This document shows, one piece after another, positions 26,983-34,119 of a stretch of DNA of 34,119 nt. This DNA is from an uncultured Clostridia bacterium (GTDB lineage: Bacteria; Bacillota; Clostridia; TANB77; CAG-508), in NCBI GenBank assembly GCA_944392065.1, contig CALXVO010000002.1:1-34119 (forward strand). The letters run 5' to 3'. Each line of letters starts with the position of its first letter. Within the stretch, counting starts at the first letter, position 1. A model generated the notes under the pieces. The model was not told where the DNA came from. It saw only the letters and a program-made list of their open reading frames with translations, and did not search any database. Made by a program: the position numbers and the translations under genes.

Positions 26983-27999
26983 TTAGTAGACGTAATTTTG
27001 TGGATTATATGTAATTCCATTTTTTCTTACTTCAAAATGTAAATGATTACCTGTTGAATTTCCCGTTGACCCCACTTTGGCAATTACTTCTCCTTGACTT
27101 ACTGTCTGCCCTGCAGAGACCAATAATTGGCTACAATGTGCATATACAGTAGATACTCCATTTCCATGCGATATTATTACATAATATCCATATCCATCAT
27201 TTGCATTTCCTGAATAAGTTACAGTTCCTGATGCAGCTGCCTTTATCGCAGTTCCATATGGTGCTGATATGTCAAGTCCCGAATGAGTATGGTCTCTTAC
27301 ACTCTCATTACTTCCAAATCTTGATGTTATAACTCCTGATACAGGATTAATAAGGCTTATACCTAAACTTACTTTTGCTGATGAACTTCCAGATGTATAA
27401 TTAGATGCAGATGGAGCTGCATATGTCGATTTTTGTACTATAACCTTTTTCTCATATAATTCAGATACGCATTTTTCTACATCTGTAAATTCCTTTAATT
27501 CTTTTCCATATTTTTCTATTATACCTATTTTTTCTTCATTAGCACTTTCTTTTTCTTCAAGCTCATCAATTACTTTTTCTGCCTCTTCAAAAGTAGACAC
27601 ATAAAATTTTTCCTCTTTATCCTCTGTTATTGCATAATACTTATAATATGGTGTACTATCTTCCGTTACTTTTGTGTATATTTCTTCATCATTTGTTTCA
27701 ACATCTTTCTTTAATAAACATAATTCATATGTTGGCATTGCATTAATTTGTATAAAAGCAATATTTTTTTCTTCATCTTTTGCTATATAATCATTTATCT
27801 TTTCTTGTAAAGTACTTTTATCTGATGTATATCCTATAACTTCTCCATTTAAACTAACTTCATATGTTGGATTATAAAACAATACTACTAATCCTATCAA
27901 GATTATTGCTGATAAAAACATTAAAACTATTAATTTTATTGACTTTCTTGTGGTTATAGCCACTCTCTTTAAAATATTAATGTTAAACACTCCTATCAA
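26983..27999 (-). CDS. membrane-anchored M23 (LytM-type) peptidoglycan endopeptidase
   Basis: A 338-aa protein with one N-terminal membrane segment (about 22-46), an extracellular mixed alpha/beta region (50-190) and a C-terminal M23 zinc metallopeptidase domain (about 215-338). The domain has the family's zinc and catalytic motifs: HSGLDI (near 240), VYAHCS and GNHLHFEVR (near 319). It ends NPQNYVY, as secreted M23 proteins often do. Such enzymes cut peptide cross-bridges in the wall; the architecture resembles SpoIIQ-like or general wall hydrolases and I cannot decide between them. The start is unclear: the frame opens with a TTG at 27999 lacking a ribosome binding site, whereas AGGAG lies 8 nt before an ATT codon at 27981. 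Confidence 0.88.
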   Translation of the reverse strand: MIGVFNINILKRVAITTRKSIKLIVLMFLSAIILIGLVVLFYNPTYEVSLNGEVIGYTSDKSTLQEKINDYIAKDEEKNIAFIQINAMPTYELCLLKKDVETNDEEIYTKVTEDSTPYYKYYAITEDKEEKFYVSTFEEAEKVIDELEEKESANEEKIGIIEKYGKELKEFTDVEKCVSELYEKKVIVQKSTYAAPSASNYTSGSSSAKVSLGISLINPVSGVITSRFGSNESVRDHTHSGLDISAPYGTAIKAAASGTVTYSGNANDGYGYYVIISHGNGVSTVYAHCSQLLVSAGQTVSQGEVIAKVGSTGNSTGNHLHFEVRKNGITYNPQNYVY

Positions 28000-28193
28000 A
28001 ATATTTTTAATATAAGTATTTTATATTAAAAAAGATTTTTAAACAATAATAAAATAAAGTTAAAATTATTAAAATTTTAAATTTATTTTATTTTTTCTTT
28101 TATTTTCTCCCGGAAACTTCATTTTTCTAAACATATCTTAACATGTTAAAAAATTTATTTTGAATAATGATATATTTCCATTAATAATTTTAT

Positions 28194-28436
28194 CTATTGA
28201 AGACTAGTCTTTACATCTTGTATTTCCGTAACAGTTGCAGGTGCAGCTGGTTTATAATATCCTTTTGCTTGAGCAGTTTTAAAAAGTTCATATTGAAAAC
28301 TTTCATCATTATTTCTAATTTGTTGTAAAGTTTGTCTAAGCCCCATATTTTCTGTTTCAGATATAGCTGTTTGATAAGAACTTAAACTCGCCTTTACACC
28401 TGATAAAATATCATTTACCATAGTTTTTTCATCCAT
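28194..28436 (-). CDS. CotF-family spore coat protein
   Basis: An 80-aa protein starting MDEKTMVNDILSGVKASL, with SYQTAISETENMGLRQTLQQ, NDESFQYELFKTAQAKGYYK and a Pro/Ala tail. This is the small four-helix (ferritin-like) pattern of CotF-type coat proteins; the ending ..KGYYKPA is typical. It is expected in the spore coat, made late in the mother cell. The start at 28436 lies 7 nt after GGAGGT; the in-frame ATG five codons earlier overlaps that site. It is second in a pair with the coat-like gene 21 nt upstream. Confidence 0.85.
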   Translation of the reverse strand: MDEKTMVNDILSGVKASLSSYQTAISETENMGLRQTLQQIRNNDESFQYELFKTAQAKGYYKPAAPATVTEIQDVKTSLQ

Positions 28437-28457
28437 ATAATTTACCTCCATATAAAA

Positions 28458-28646
28458 TTAGTTGATTAAGAAAGACATTAATTTTTGCTTAGTATTTAAA
28501 CTATCTTGAGCAGCTTTTGTAAACATTTGCTTTATTTGTGGGTCTACAACTTGTGATGCATAGGTATTTAACTTCTGATAAGATGTTTCATGTGCTCCAA
28601 TAAAATGTCTTAAATTTTGTAATTCTACTTGACTTAAATTTGGCAT
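28458..28646 (-). CDS. small CotF-like/coat-associated helical protein
   Basis: A 62-aa protein, MPNLSQVELQNLRHFIGAHE followed by two helices (SYQKLNTYASQVVDPQIKQM, then a Gln/Lys helix) ending MSFLIN. Short helical proteins of this kind often sit directly before a CotF-type gene in Clostridia, and the spacing here (21 nt) supports an operon. The start at 28646 lies 10 nt after AAGGA; a longer open frame upstream has no ribosome binding site and runs into intergenic sequence. Assignment to the CotF group is by resemblance and context. Confidence 0.75.
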   Translation of the reverse strand: MPNLSQVELQNLRHFIGAHETSYQKLNTYASQVVDPQIKQMFTKAAQDSLNTKQKLMSFLIN

Positions 28647-28786
28647 TTCAATCATTCCTTTCCTTATTTTTCTATTGTTATTATGTATTGATTTTGGAAT
28701 TTTATACAAAAAATTTTTAAAATTAAAACTATTGGGGACGGGCTTCTTTTGTCCTAAAATATTATAAGCTCTGCATAAAATCATTT

Positions 28787-28853
28787 AAAAAATCTTTTTG
28801 AAAATATAAATATATCTTTTATAAAATACATTTAGTTTTCAAAAAGATTTTTG
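28787..28853 (-). terminator. long hairpin downstream of pcrA
   Basis: AAAAATCTTTTTGAAAA (about 28788-28804) pairs perfectly with 28836-28852, with a 31-nt loop. On the minus strand the stem closes in a run of T. It lies 56 nt past the pcrA stop and upstream of the coat gene pair. Confidence 0.55.
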
Positions 28854-28908
28854 TGAATTTTTAGAGCCTATTAAGCCTATCCCCAATGGTTCTAGGACTT
28901 ACATAATT

Positions 28909-30591
28909 TTAAATAATCTCTAAATTTGCAAATTTTGCCATTAATCTTTTATGTCCAGCTTTATCAAAAGAAATATCTAGTTTATAATCTTCTCCTTCTT
29001 CTTCTATTTTATTTATTGTTCCTTCTCCAAACTTTTTATGATATATGCGTTGTCCTTCTTTATATTTTGATATATCAGCTCCTTCATTCATTTTTTTATT
29101 ATTTAATGAATTCAAGAAATTTTCTGCAGTTTTAAATTGAAAACCTGAATTTATTCCCAAATTTGTTCCTGTACTGTGGAAACTTTCACCTGTTTTTTTA
29201 GAAAAACTGCTATTAAAACCACCATTTATGTTACTGTTATCAATACCATTAGTAGCATTAAATCCCTTTGCTACAACTTGCATATTACCTCTTTTTCCAT
29301 ACTCAAAACCATTTTCTATTTTATATGTTTTTACTTTTGAGGTCGTACCATATTCCCATTCATACCCACTATCTTCAAATTCACTCGAATGGTCTAGTTC
29401 ATCAAATCCATCTAATAAGTCTTCTGGTATCTCATTTATAAATCTGGAAATTGCATTATAACTTGTTGAACCAAATATTGTTCTCTTTTTAGAACAAGTT
29501 AAGTATAAATATTGTTTTGCTCTAGTAATTCCTACATAAAACAAACGTCTTTCTTCTTCCAATTCCTTTGGCTCTCCAATGGATTTATTGCCTGGAAAAA
29601 TGCCCTCTTCCATTCCAACTAAAAATACTACTGGGAACTCTAACCCTTTTGCGCTATGTAAGGTCATGAGTGTTACAGAATCTTCTGTGTCTTCCATTCC
29701 ATCTATATCACTACTTAATGTAATTCCTTCTAAGAAATCTCCTAATGTGTTTTCTGCCTCTTCTTCTTCAAACTCAATAGCAACTGTCAAAAATTCTTCT
29801 AAGTTTTCTATTCTGCTTTCCGCTTCTGCTGTATTTTCTTGTTCTAATGCTTTTACATAGCCTGTTTTATTTAATGTTTCTTTAATAAGCTCAGAAATAC
29901 TAAGTTCTTCCATTTTTCCTCTTAAGTATTCAATTGTTTCAATAAACTCTAACCCATTTGCTTTTACTCTATTTAGTCCATATTCATCCGCATGTTTTAT
30001 AATAGCGAACATAGAAAGTCCTGTTTTTTCTGAAATTTCTCCAATATTATCTATGCTTGTTTTGCCTATTCCTCTCTTTGGTTCATTTATAACTCTTTTT
30101 AAAGATATATTATCCGAAAAATTGTAAATTAATCTTAGATAGGAAATAATGTCCTTTATTTCTTTTCTCTCATAGAACTTTAATCCTCCTACTATTTTAT
30201 ATGGAATGCTTTCTCTTCTTAAAATTTCCTCTATAGCTCTAGATTGGGAGTTCATTCTATACAAAACCACAAAATCGGAATATTTAAAATACTCTTCCCT
30301 TCTTAAGTGATTTATTTCTTCTACAATATATCTTCCTTCGTCATATTCATCATCTGCTTTGTGAATTATTGGTAAGCTTCCTTCTTCATTTTCTGTCCAT
30401 AACTTTTTTTCGTATTTATTTTCATTATGCTTTATTACTGCATTTGCTGCTTTTAAAATGTTTCCCGTACATCTATAGTTTTGCTCTAGCTTTATTATCT
30501 TTGTTCCTGGAAAATCTTTCTCAAAATTTAAAATATTTGAAATATCTGCACCTCTAAAGCTATATATTCCGTTGATCATTGTCACCAACAA
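28909..30591 (-). pseudogene. pcrA: UvrD/PcrA DNA helicase, 3' part (after a frameshift)
   Basis: The 3' portion of an SF1 3'-5' helicase gene. Homology begins at GIYSFRGADISNIL. It then shows NYRCTGNI (motif IV), VTLMTLHSAKGLEFPVVFLV (motif V) and ERRLFYVGITRAKQYLYL (motif VI), and ends with the PcrA C-terminal RNA-polymerase-binding Tudor-like domain (GQRIYHKKFGEGTINKIEEE ... GHKRLMAKFANLEII). Between residues about 400 and 500 is a loosely conserved Ser/Asn/Gly-rich linker. The codons before GIYSF (MLVTMIN) are out-of-frame reading of the upstream part, so the true junction is near 30571. With one base removed the whole gene gives about 804 aa. Confidence 0.9.
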
Positions 30592-31324
30592 CCGTTATAT
30601 TTCCATGCTTAGATGCCAAAATAGTAACTAGTGTAAATTGTGCTTTATTAGTATCTTGATATTCGTCTACTAAAACATATTGAAATTTATTTGTATAATA
30701 TTCTAATACATCGGCATTTTCAGTTAGTATTTTTATAGCATAATTAATAATATCATCAAAATCAACTGCATTATTTTCTTTTAGTCTTTGTTGATATAAC
30801 TCATAAATTCTTCCAATAACTTCTTTTCTATAATCTCCTGCATATTTGGTTTGATATGCTTTTGGTTCTAGCATTTCGTTTTTGCCATTACTTATTTCTG
30901 CTAAAACGCTTCTATCCGTAAACATTTTATCATCTATTTTTAATGTTTTCATGCATTCTTTTATAAGAGTTCTCTGGTCAGATGTATCAAATATTAGAAA
31001 AGAATGATTAAATCCTAATCGATCGATATACTTTCTTAAAATTTTAACACAGATAGAGTGGAAAGTTCCTATCCACATATCTTTTGCAACTTCTCCAACT
31101 AATTTTTCCACTCTTTCTTTCATTTCATTTGCTGCCTTATTTGTAAAAGTAATCGCTAAAATATTCCATGGCTTAATATATTTTTCGCTCATTAAGTAAG
31201 CTATTTTATGAGTTAATACCTTTGTTTTGCCACTTCCAGCACCAGCTATTACCAAACAAGGTCCATCGGTCGCAAGTACCGCTTCTTTTTGTTTATCATT
31301 TAAACCCTCTATTAAATCTTGCAT
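30560..31324 (-). pseudogene. pcrA: UvrD/PcrA DNA helicase, 5' part (before a frameshift)
   Basis: The N-terminal 254 codons of the helicase: MQDLIEGLNDKQKEAV (Q motif), VIAGAGSGKT (Walker A, about 27-34), ITFTNKAANEMKERV (motif Ia), VLVDEYQDT (Walker B) and VVGDNDQ (start of motif III). The frame then leaves the helicase and stops at TAG. Continuing homology (GIYSFRGA) is one base out of phase: the sequence reads CAA C GGA ATA TAT, where dropping the C restores ..DNDQ-GIYSFRGA... PcrA is needed for replication and repair in most Gram-positives, so either this is a sequencing error or the strain has another helicase. The start has AAGGAG about 7 nt upstream. Confidence 0.9.
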
Positions 31325-31442
31325 TTGTTTTCTCCTTCTATTTTTATATTTAGTAATCTAAATTTCTACCTCATATTTATTTCATTCAATAAACTAATAA
31401 CAATTTTTCTCTTTAAACTACTTTTGGTATTATACACTAAAA

Positions 31443-31470
31443 CAAACCAATGTTCAATACCATTGGTTTG
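31443..31470 (-). terminator. hairpin terminator after the ZIP remnant
   Basis: CAAACCAATG (31443-31452) and CATTGGTTTG (31461-31470) form a perfect 10-bp stem with an 8-nt loop just past the ZIP stop codon. It is followed by TTTTAG on the minus strand and by TTTTT on the plus strand, so it could work both ways. Confidence 0.65.
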
Positions 31471-31473
31471 TTT

Positions 31474-31776
31474 TTATATATTCATTGCAAATACGCCTAT
31501 AATAAAGCCAATTAAATTCCCTATAGCAGTCATTCTACCATTATATAGTTTATTTGACTCTGGCGTTAATTCTCCTGACACTATATATATCATTGCTCCT
31601 GCTGCAAAAGCTAAACAAATAGATATTATTTCTTGTGATATTCCTCCAACTATACTTCCGAAAAAAGCACCTACTCCAGTGGTTGCTCCGGACAAAACCA
31701 CATAGTAAATAACTTTTGATACTTTCATTCCACCATTTTTCATTGGCACCGCCATTGATATCCCTTCTGGTAGATT
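31474..31776 (-). pseudogene. C-terminal remnant of a ZIP family metal transporter
   Basis: The reading frame from 31776 gives NLPEGISMAVPMKNGG, which is the ZIP transport-site motif HN(I/L)PEG.(A/S)..VP minus its first His. It is followed by three hydrophobic segments including AFAAGAMIYIVSGELTPESN, the other ZIP motif (A..AGAMIY....EL.PES). ZIP proteins carry zinc, iron or manganese into the cell and are about 240-270 aa. Only the last 100 are here, and a stop codon (TAG, 31779-31777) directly precedes the homology. The first ATG is at 31755. The missing N-terminal half was most likely displaced when the recombinase-bearing element to the right inserted. Confidence 0.82.
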
Positions 31777-31795
31777 CTAAAGTAGACAGTTAGCT

Positions 31796-32818
31796 TTAAT
31801 TTTTTCCTTCAATATTGTTTTTACATTCTTCTATTATTCTATCAAAATCAGAAATATAATTTTTATCTTGCTCTTCTCTAAACTTCTCATACTCATTTTC
31901 TGCAAATTCCTTTGCCATCTCTGCTGAAATACTTCCTTTACCTTTTAATATATCATACCTATTAGTTTTTAGCATAGTGTTTAATTCTTCAACCCAATCT
32001 TGCATTTTCATTGGTATTTGTCTTTTTGCCCTATTTTCTGCAATGTCTAAATACATATTTACTATGTCTTGTAAAAACTCTAATTCTTTTGATGTTAAAT
32101 AGTTTTTTGCAATAGAGACATCACTTTTTAAAATTTTTCCATCAGGAGATTGTTTCCAAGAAGTCAAGCCCATATGTTCTTTTTTACTGCTTGCTCTATG
32201 GTATATAATCTCAGCCGCAGTCTCGTTTGTAATAGCGTAATGAAATTTATTTTGAATAGTTGCATAAAAATCCTTTGCGATTTCAGAATTTTTATTATAA
32301 TCAATACTGCATTCAGCAAAAATATCTGTTACTTTTTGATAAAATCTTCTTTCACTTGTTCTAATCTCCTTTATGATTTCTAATAATTCATCAAAATAAT
32401 CTTTTCCATATTTTGCGGGATTTTTTAATTTTTCTTTATTTATGCTGTATCCTTTTATAATATATGATTTTAATATTTCTGTAGCCCATTGCCTAAACTT
32501 TGTTGCTTTTTTTGAGTTTGCTCTATATCCCACAGCAATAATCATATCTAAATTATAATAATCTATATTTCTAGTAACTCTCCTTCCTCCTTCATTTTGA
32601 ACTGTTGCAAATTTTGCAACAGTTGAATTTCTTTCAAGTTCTCCTTCCAGATATATATTGTTTATATGCCTAGAAATATCTGATTTATCTTTATCAAATA
32701 ATTCTGCAATTTTATTGAGTGGTAACCAAATTGTTTCATTGTATAAAAAAGCTTCTACCTCTATTTTACTATTTTCATCTTCGTAAATAATTAAATCTCC
32801 TTTAGTTAATTCTTGCAT
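31796..32818 (-). CDS. rhuM: RhuM family protein
   Basis: A 340-aa cytoplasmic protein. The N-terminal part carries IWLPLNKIAELFDKDKSDIS, a helix-turn-helix-like segment. Next comes NSTVAKFATVQNEGGRRVTR with IDYYNLDMIIAVGYRANSKK and ATKFRQWATEILKSYIIKGY, the signature of the virulence-protein RhuM family. A C-terminal helical region follows (about 150-340). The family is named after a Salmonella pathogenicity-island gene; the biochemical role is not established, and its members are typical cargo of mobile elements and often lie near restriction or defence genes. AGGAGGG precedes the ATG, and a strong promoter lies just upstream. It ends 17 nt from the ZIP junction. Confidence 0.85.
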   Translation of the reverse strand: MQELTKGDLIIYEDENSKIEVEAFLYNETIWLPLNKIAELFDKDKSDISRHINNIYLEGELERNSTVAKFATVQNEGGRRVTRNIDYYNLDMIIAVGYRANSKKATKFRQWATEILKSYIIKGYSINKEKLKNPAKYGKDYFDELLEIIKEIRTSERRFYQKVTDIFAECSIDYNKNSEIAKDFYATIQNKFHYAITNETAAEIIYHRASSKKEHMGLTSWKQSPDGKILKSDVSIAKNYLTSKELEFLQDIVNMYLDIAENRAKRQIPMKMQDWVEELNTMLKTNRYDILKGKGSISAEMAKEFAENEYEKFREEQDKNYISDFDRIIEECKNNIEGKN

Positions 32819-32852
32819 TAGTGCCCTCCTTTTGTTGTGAACTTTTGTTTGT

Positions 32853-32881
32853 ATTTTATAGGTTTTTTATCTATTTGTCAA
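32853..32881 (-). promoter_or_regulatory. sigma-A promoter of the rhuM gene
   Basis: On the minus strand a consensus TTGACA (32881-32876), a 17-nt spacer and TAAAAT (32858-32853) lie about 35 nt before the ATG at 32818. A second TTGACA sits 12 nt upstream of the first (start to start), giving a tandem TTGACA repeat that could be a choice of -35 boxes or part of an operator. Confidence 0.65.
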
Positions 32882-32937
32882 GAGTTCTGTCAAAATTCTT
32901 TCAGAATCGTATAAAAATATTATCTATTCAATTTAGA

Positions 32938-34119
32938 TTATTTATAAATGATATTCAGTTTTTTAAAATTAAAAATTAGATCTATCTGTTTATCCTGATG
33001 TATTTCTATTCTGTTAATAAGTACTCTCATAATTTCTGGAGTAGGTTTTTCAAATTTTAGAAATTCTTTTACAATTTTTTCTATTTCTTCATCATTGTTG
33101 TCTATGCATTCCTCTGCCTCTTTTTTTAAATCTATGTACTCTGTTTCTTTATCCCTTTCAGCATTTTTCAATTTCTTGAAAAGTCTTTCATACATTTCTT
33201 CACTAAGTTTGTTATTTAGTTTATCAATATACATTTTATCAATATTATTATTTATGAGTTCTATTTCTTTTTCTATTTTGTCCAACATTTTTTTATAATC
33301 ATATTTTGTTTTACCTTGTTTAATGTTTAACATAATTCTTTTATTGTCAATATCAGTAAACAATTTTCTTATATAATCAATTATCTGTTTTTCTAATCGT
33401 TCATAACTAAAGCCGTGAGATGTGCATAGGTTAAGCTTTGAGTTTCTACGGTAATTATTACATATCATGTCTAATCTTCCATCTTTTCTACTTCTAACTC
33501 CGATTTTGTGCTTACATTCATAGCATATTAGCAATCCATCTAATAAAAAATGATTCTTTTTTTCGTTTCTATCATACTTCTGTACTATACCCATTTTTTG
33601 CACTCTGTCAAAAACATTTTTATCAATAATTGGTTCGTGGGTATTTTCTACTATTTGCCATTGTTCTTTTGGATTTGCTCGAAGTTTTCTATTTTTATAG
33701 CTTATCCTACTCCTTTTATTTTGAATTGTAACACCAATATATGCTTTGTTTTGCAATATGAGTTTGACAGTTTTATTTTCCCAAAAAGTTGCTCTATTAT
33801 ACCTAATTTCGTTAGCTGTTGGAATATTATTGTTATTTAGATAATCTCTTATTACACCTACGTTATTCCCAGCCAACGCCATATTAAAAATAGTTCTGAC
33901 AATTTTTGCTTCTTCATCACAAATAATTAAATGATTCTTATCTTTTGGATCTTTCATATATCCCAAAGGTGTTTTACCTCCTACCCATTTTCCTTGTTTT
34001 TGCATAGTGTGTAATGCTGTTTTTATTTTTTTAGATAAATCTTTTGAATACATATCATTTAATATTGATTTAAAAGGTGCAATATCATTATTTCCATTGT
34101 TTGTAGCAAAAGTATCTAT
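32938..34119 (-). CDS. large serine recombinase (site-specific integrase), 5' end off the window
   Basis: The frame is open to the window edge (393 residues visible). The first visible residues (IDTFATNNGNNDIAPFKSIL, NDMYSKDLSKKIKTAL) are the end of the resolvase-type catalytic domain, so the catalytic Ser lies outside. Next are the recombinase domain (GKWVGGKTPLGYMKDP, then LNNNNIPTANEIRYNRATFW), the zinc ribbon (CYECKHKIG ... MICNN ... LCTSHGFSYERLE) and a long charged coiled coil (about residues 275-365 of the visible part), which in these enzymes governs integration versus excision. The C-terminus (NFKKLNIIYK) is complete. These enzymes insert phages and transposons; the gene belongs to the element that begins beside the ZIP remnant. 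Confidence 0.92.
   Translation of the reverse strand: MDTFATNNGNNDIAPFKSILNDMYSKDLSKKIKTALHTMQKQGKWVGGKTPLGYMKDPKDKNHLIICDEEAKIVRTIFNMALAGNNVGVIRDYLNNNNIPTANEIRYNRATFWENKTVKLILQNKAYIGVTIQNKRSRISYKNRKLRANPKEQWQIVENTHEPIIDKNVFDRVQKMGIVQKYDRNEKKNHFLLDGLLICYECKHKIGVRSRKDGRLDMICNNYRRNSKLNLCTSHGFSYERLEKQIIDYIRKLFTDIDNKRIMLNIKQGKTKYDYKKMLDKIEKEIELINNNIDKMYIDKLNNKLSEEMYERLFKKLKNAERDKETEYIDLKKEAEECIDNNDEEIEKIVKEFLKFEKPTPEIMRVLINRIEIHQDKQIDLIFNFKKLNIIYK

Larger units (their letters stand above)
31777..34119. mobile_element. one end of an integrated element carrying a large serine recombinase
   Basis: From the point where the ZIP coding sequence breaks off, the window holds only a RhuM-family gene and a large serine recombinase gene running off the edge. 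Such recombinases integrate phages, conjugative transposons and other elements into a short attachment site inside a gene. The junction near 31777 (around TCTAAAGTAGACAGTTAG, 31776-31793 on the plus strand) would then hold one attachment half-site. The far end lies outside the window, so size and type cannot be told. Confidence 0.6.

Noticed and set aside
26763..27014. 83-codon plus-strand open frame across element B
   Set aside because: It runs through the hairpin arms of the element and into the M23 gene antisense, has no ribosome binding site, and has a composition typical of chance reading of inverted repeats.
28458..28784. Longer 108-codon version of the small coat-like gene
   Set aside because: The first 46 codons have no ribosome binding site and cross the REP-like GGGGAC...GTCC sequence; the 62-codon version has AAGGA at a sound distance.
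30540..30600. Programmed ribosomal frameshift in pcrA
   Set aside because: No slippery run, no internal Shine-Dalgarno and no following stem at the junction; an extra base from error or mutation is simpler.
1..34119. tRNA, rRNA or CRISPR loci
   Set aside because: I found no cloverleaf with a TTCGA/TTCAA T-loop and CCA-type end, no rRNA core sequence and no short direct repeats with unique spacers by reading the window.

Overview
The window is AT-rich DNA from an endospore-forming low-GC Firmicute, most likely a gut-type member of the Clostridia. Three things point there: the core genes (acpS, radC-mreBCD-mrdA-minC, pcrA, a MecA-like adaptor, a DUF4321 protein), the sporulation genes (spoIIE, CotF-type coat proteins), and strong AGGAGG-type ribosome binding sites combined with frequent TTG starts. 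I cannot name the species. Almost all genes lie on the minus strand; the exceptions are a three-gene cluster near 18.0-19.0 kb and the mecA-like gene.

Layout. 1-4.1 kb: 5' part of a TatD-type nuclease, acpS, a tail-anchored membrane protein of unknown function, and a membrane-anchored WG-repeat protein. 4.4-6.9 kb: spoIIE, split into two same-frame ORFs (4 and about 6 membrane segments, then the PP2C phosphatase) by a 57-nt spacer whose frame carries stop codons. 7.4-17.6 kb: a two-gene operon for giant secreted, C-terminally membrane-anchored surface proteins (1656 and 1736 aa). The second has an apparent Cys-Gln thioester domain, and both have SdrD-B/DUF11-like repeats. A near-consensus promoter precedes the operon. 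18.0-19.0 kb: three small plus-strand genes, the last two overlapping. 19.2-25.6 kb: the cell-shape and division cluster DUF4321, radC, mreB, mreC, mreD, mrdA (PBP2), minC, with no minD or minE after minC. 25.9-28.7 kb: mecA-like adaptor, M23 peptidase, two small coat-type proteins. 28.9-31.3 kb: pcrA helicase, interrupted by one extra base. 31.5-34.1 kb: the C-terminal remnant of a ZIP metal transporter, cut at its conserved HN(I/L)PEG motif where a segment with a RhuM-family gene and a large serine recombinase begins. I read this as one end of an integrated mobile element.

Scattered between genes are several long, nested palindromic elements of at least three kinds. Two (430-591 and 26720-26980) share nearly identical 19-bp terminal inverted repeats. 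The second is flanked by an 8-9 bp direct repeat, as expected for a recent MITE insertion. Another two (near 7.2-7.35 kb and 2.48-2.54 kb) share arm sequences, and a fifth (4269-4406) is a double-tier GGGACA/TGTCCC palindrome resembling REP sequences.

Three ordinarily intact genes are broken here. pcrA has a single-base lesion that could be an assembly error. spoIIE has several in-frame stops, which one base error cannot explain. The ZIP gene is truncated at a mobile-element junction. The least explained material is the palindromic element families, the split spoIIE, the thioester adhesin operon with non-canonical anchors, and the small plus-strand gene trio.
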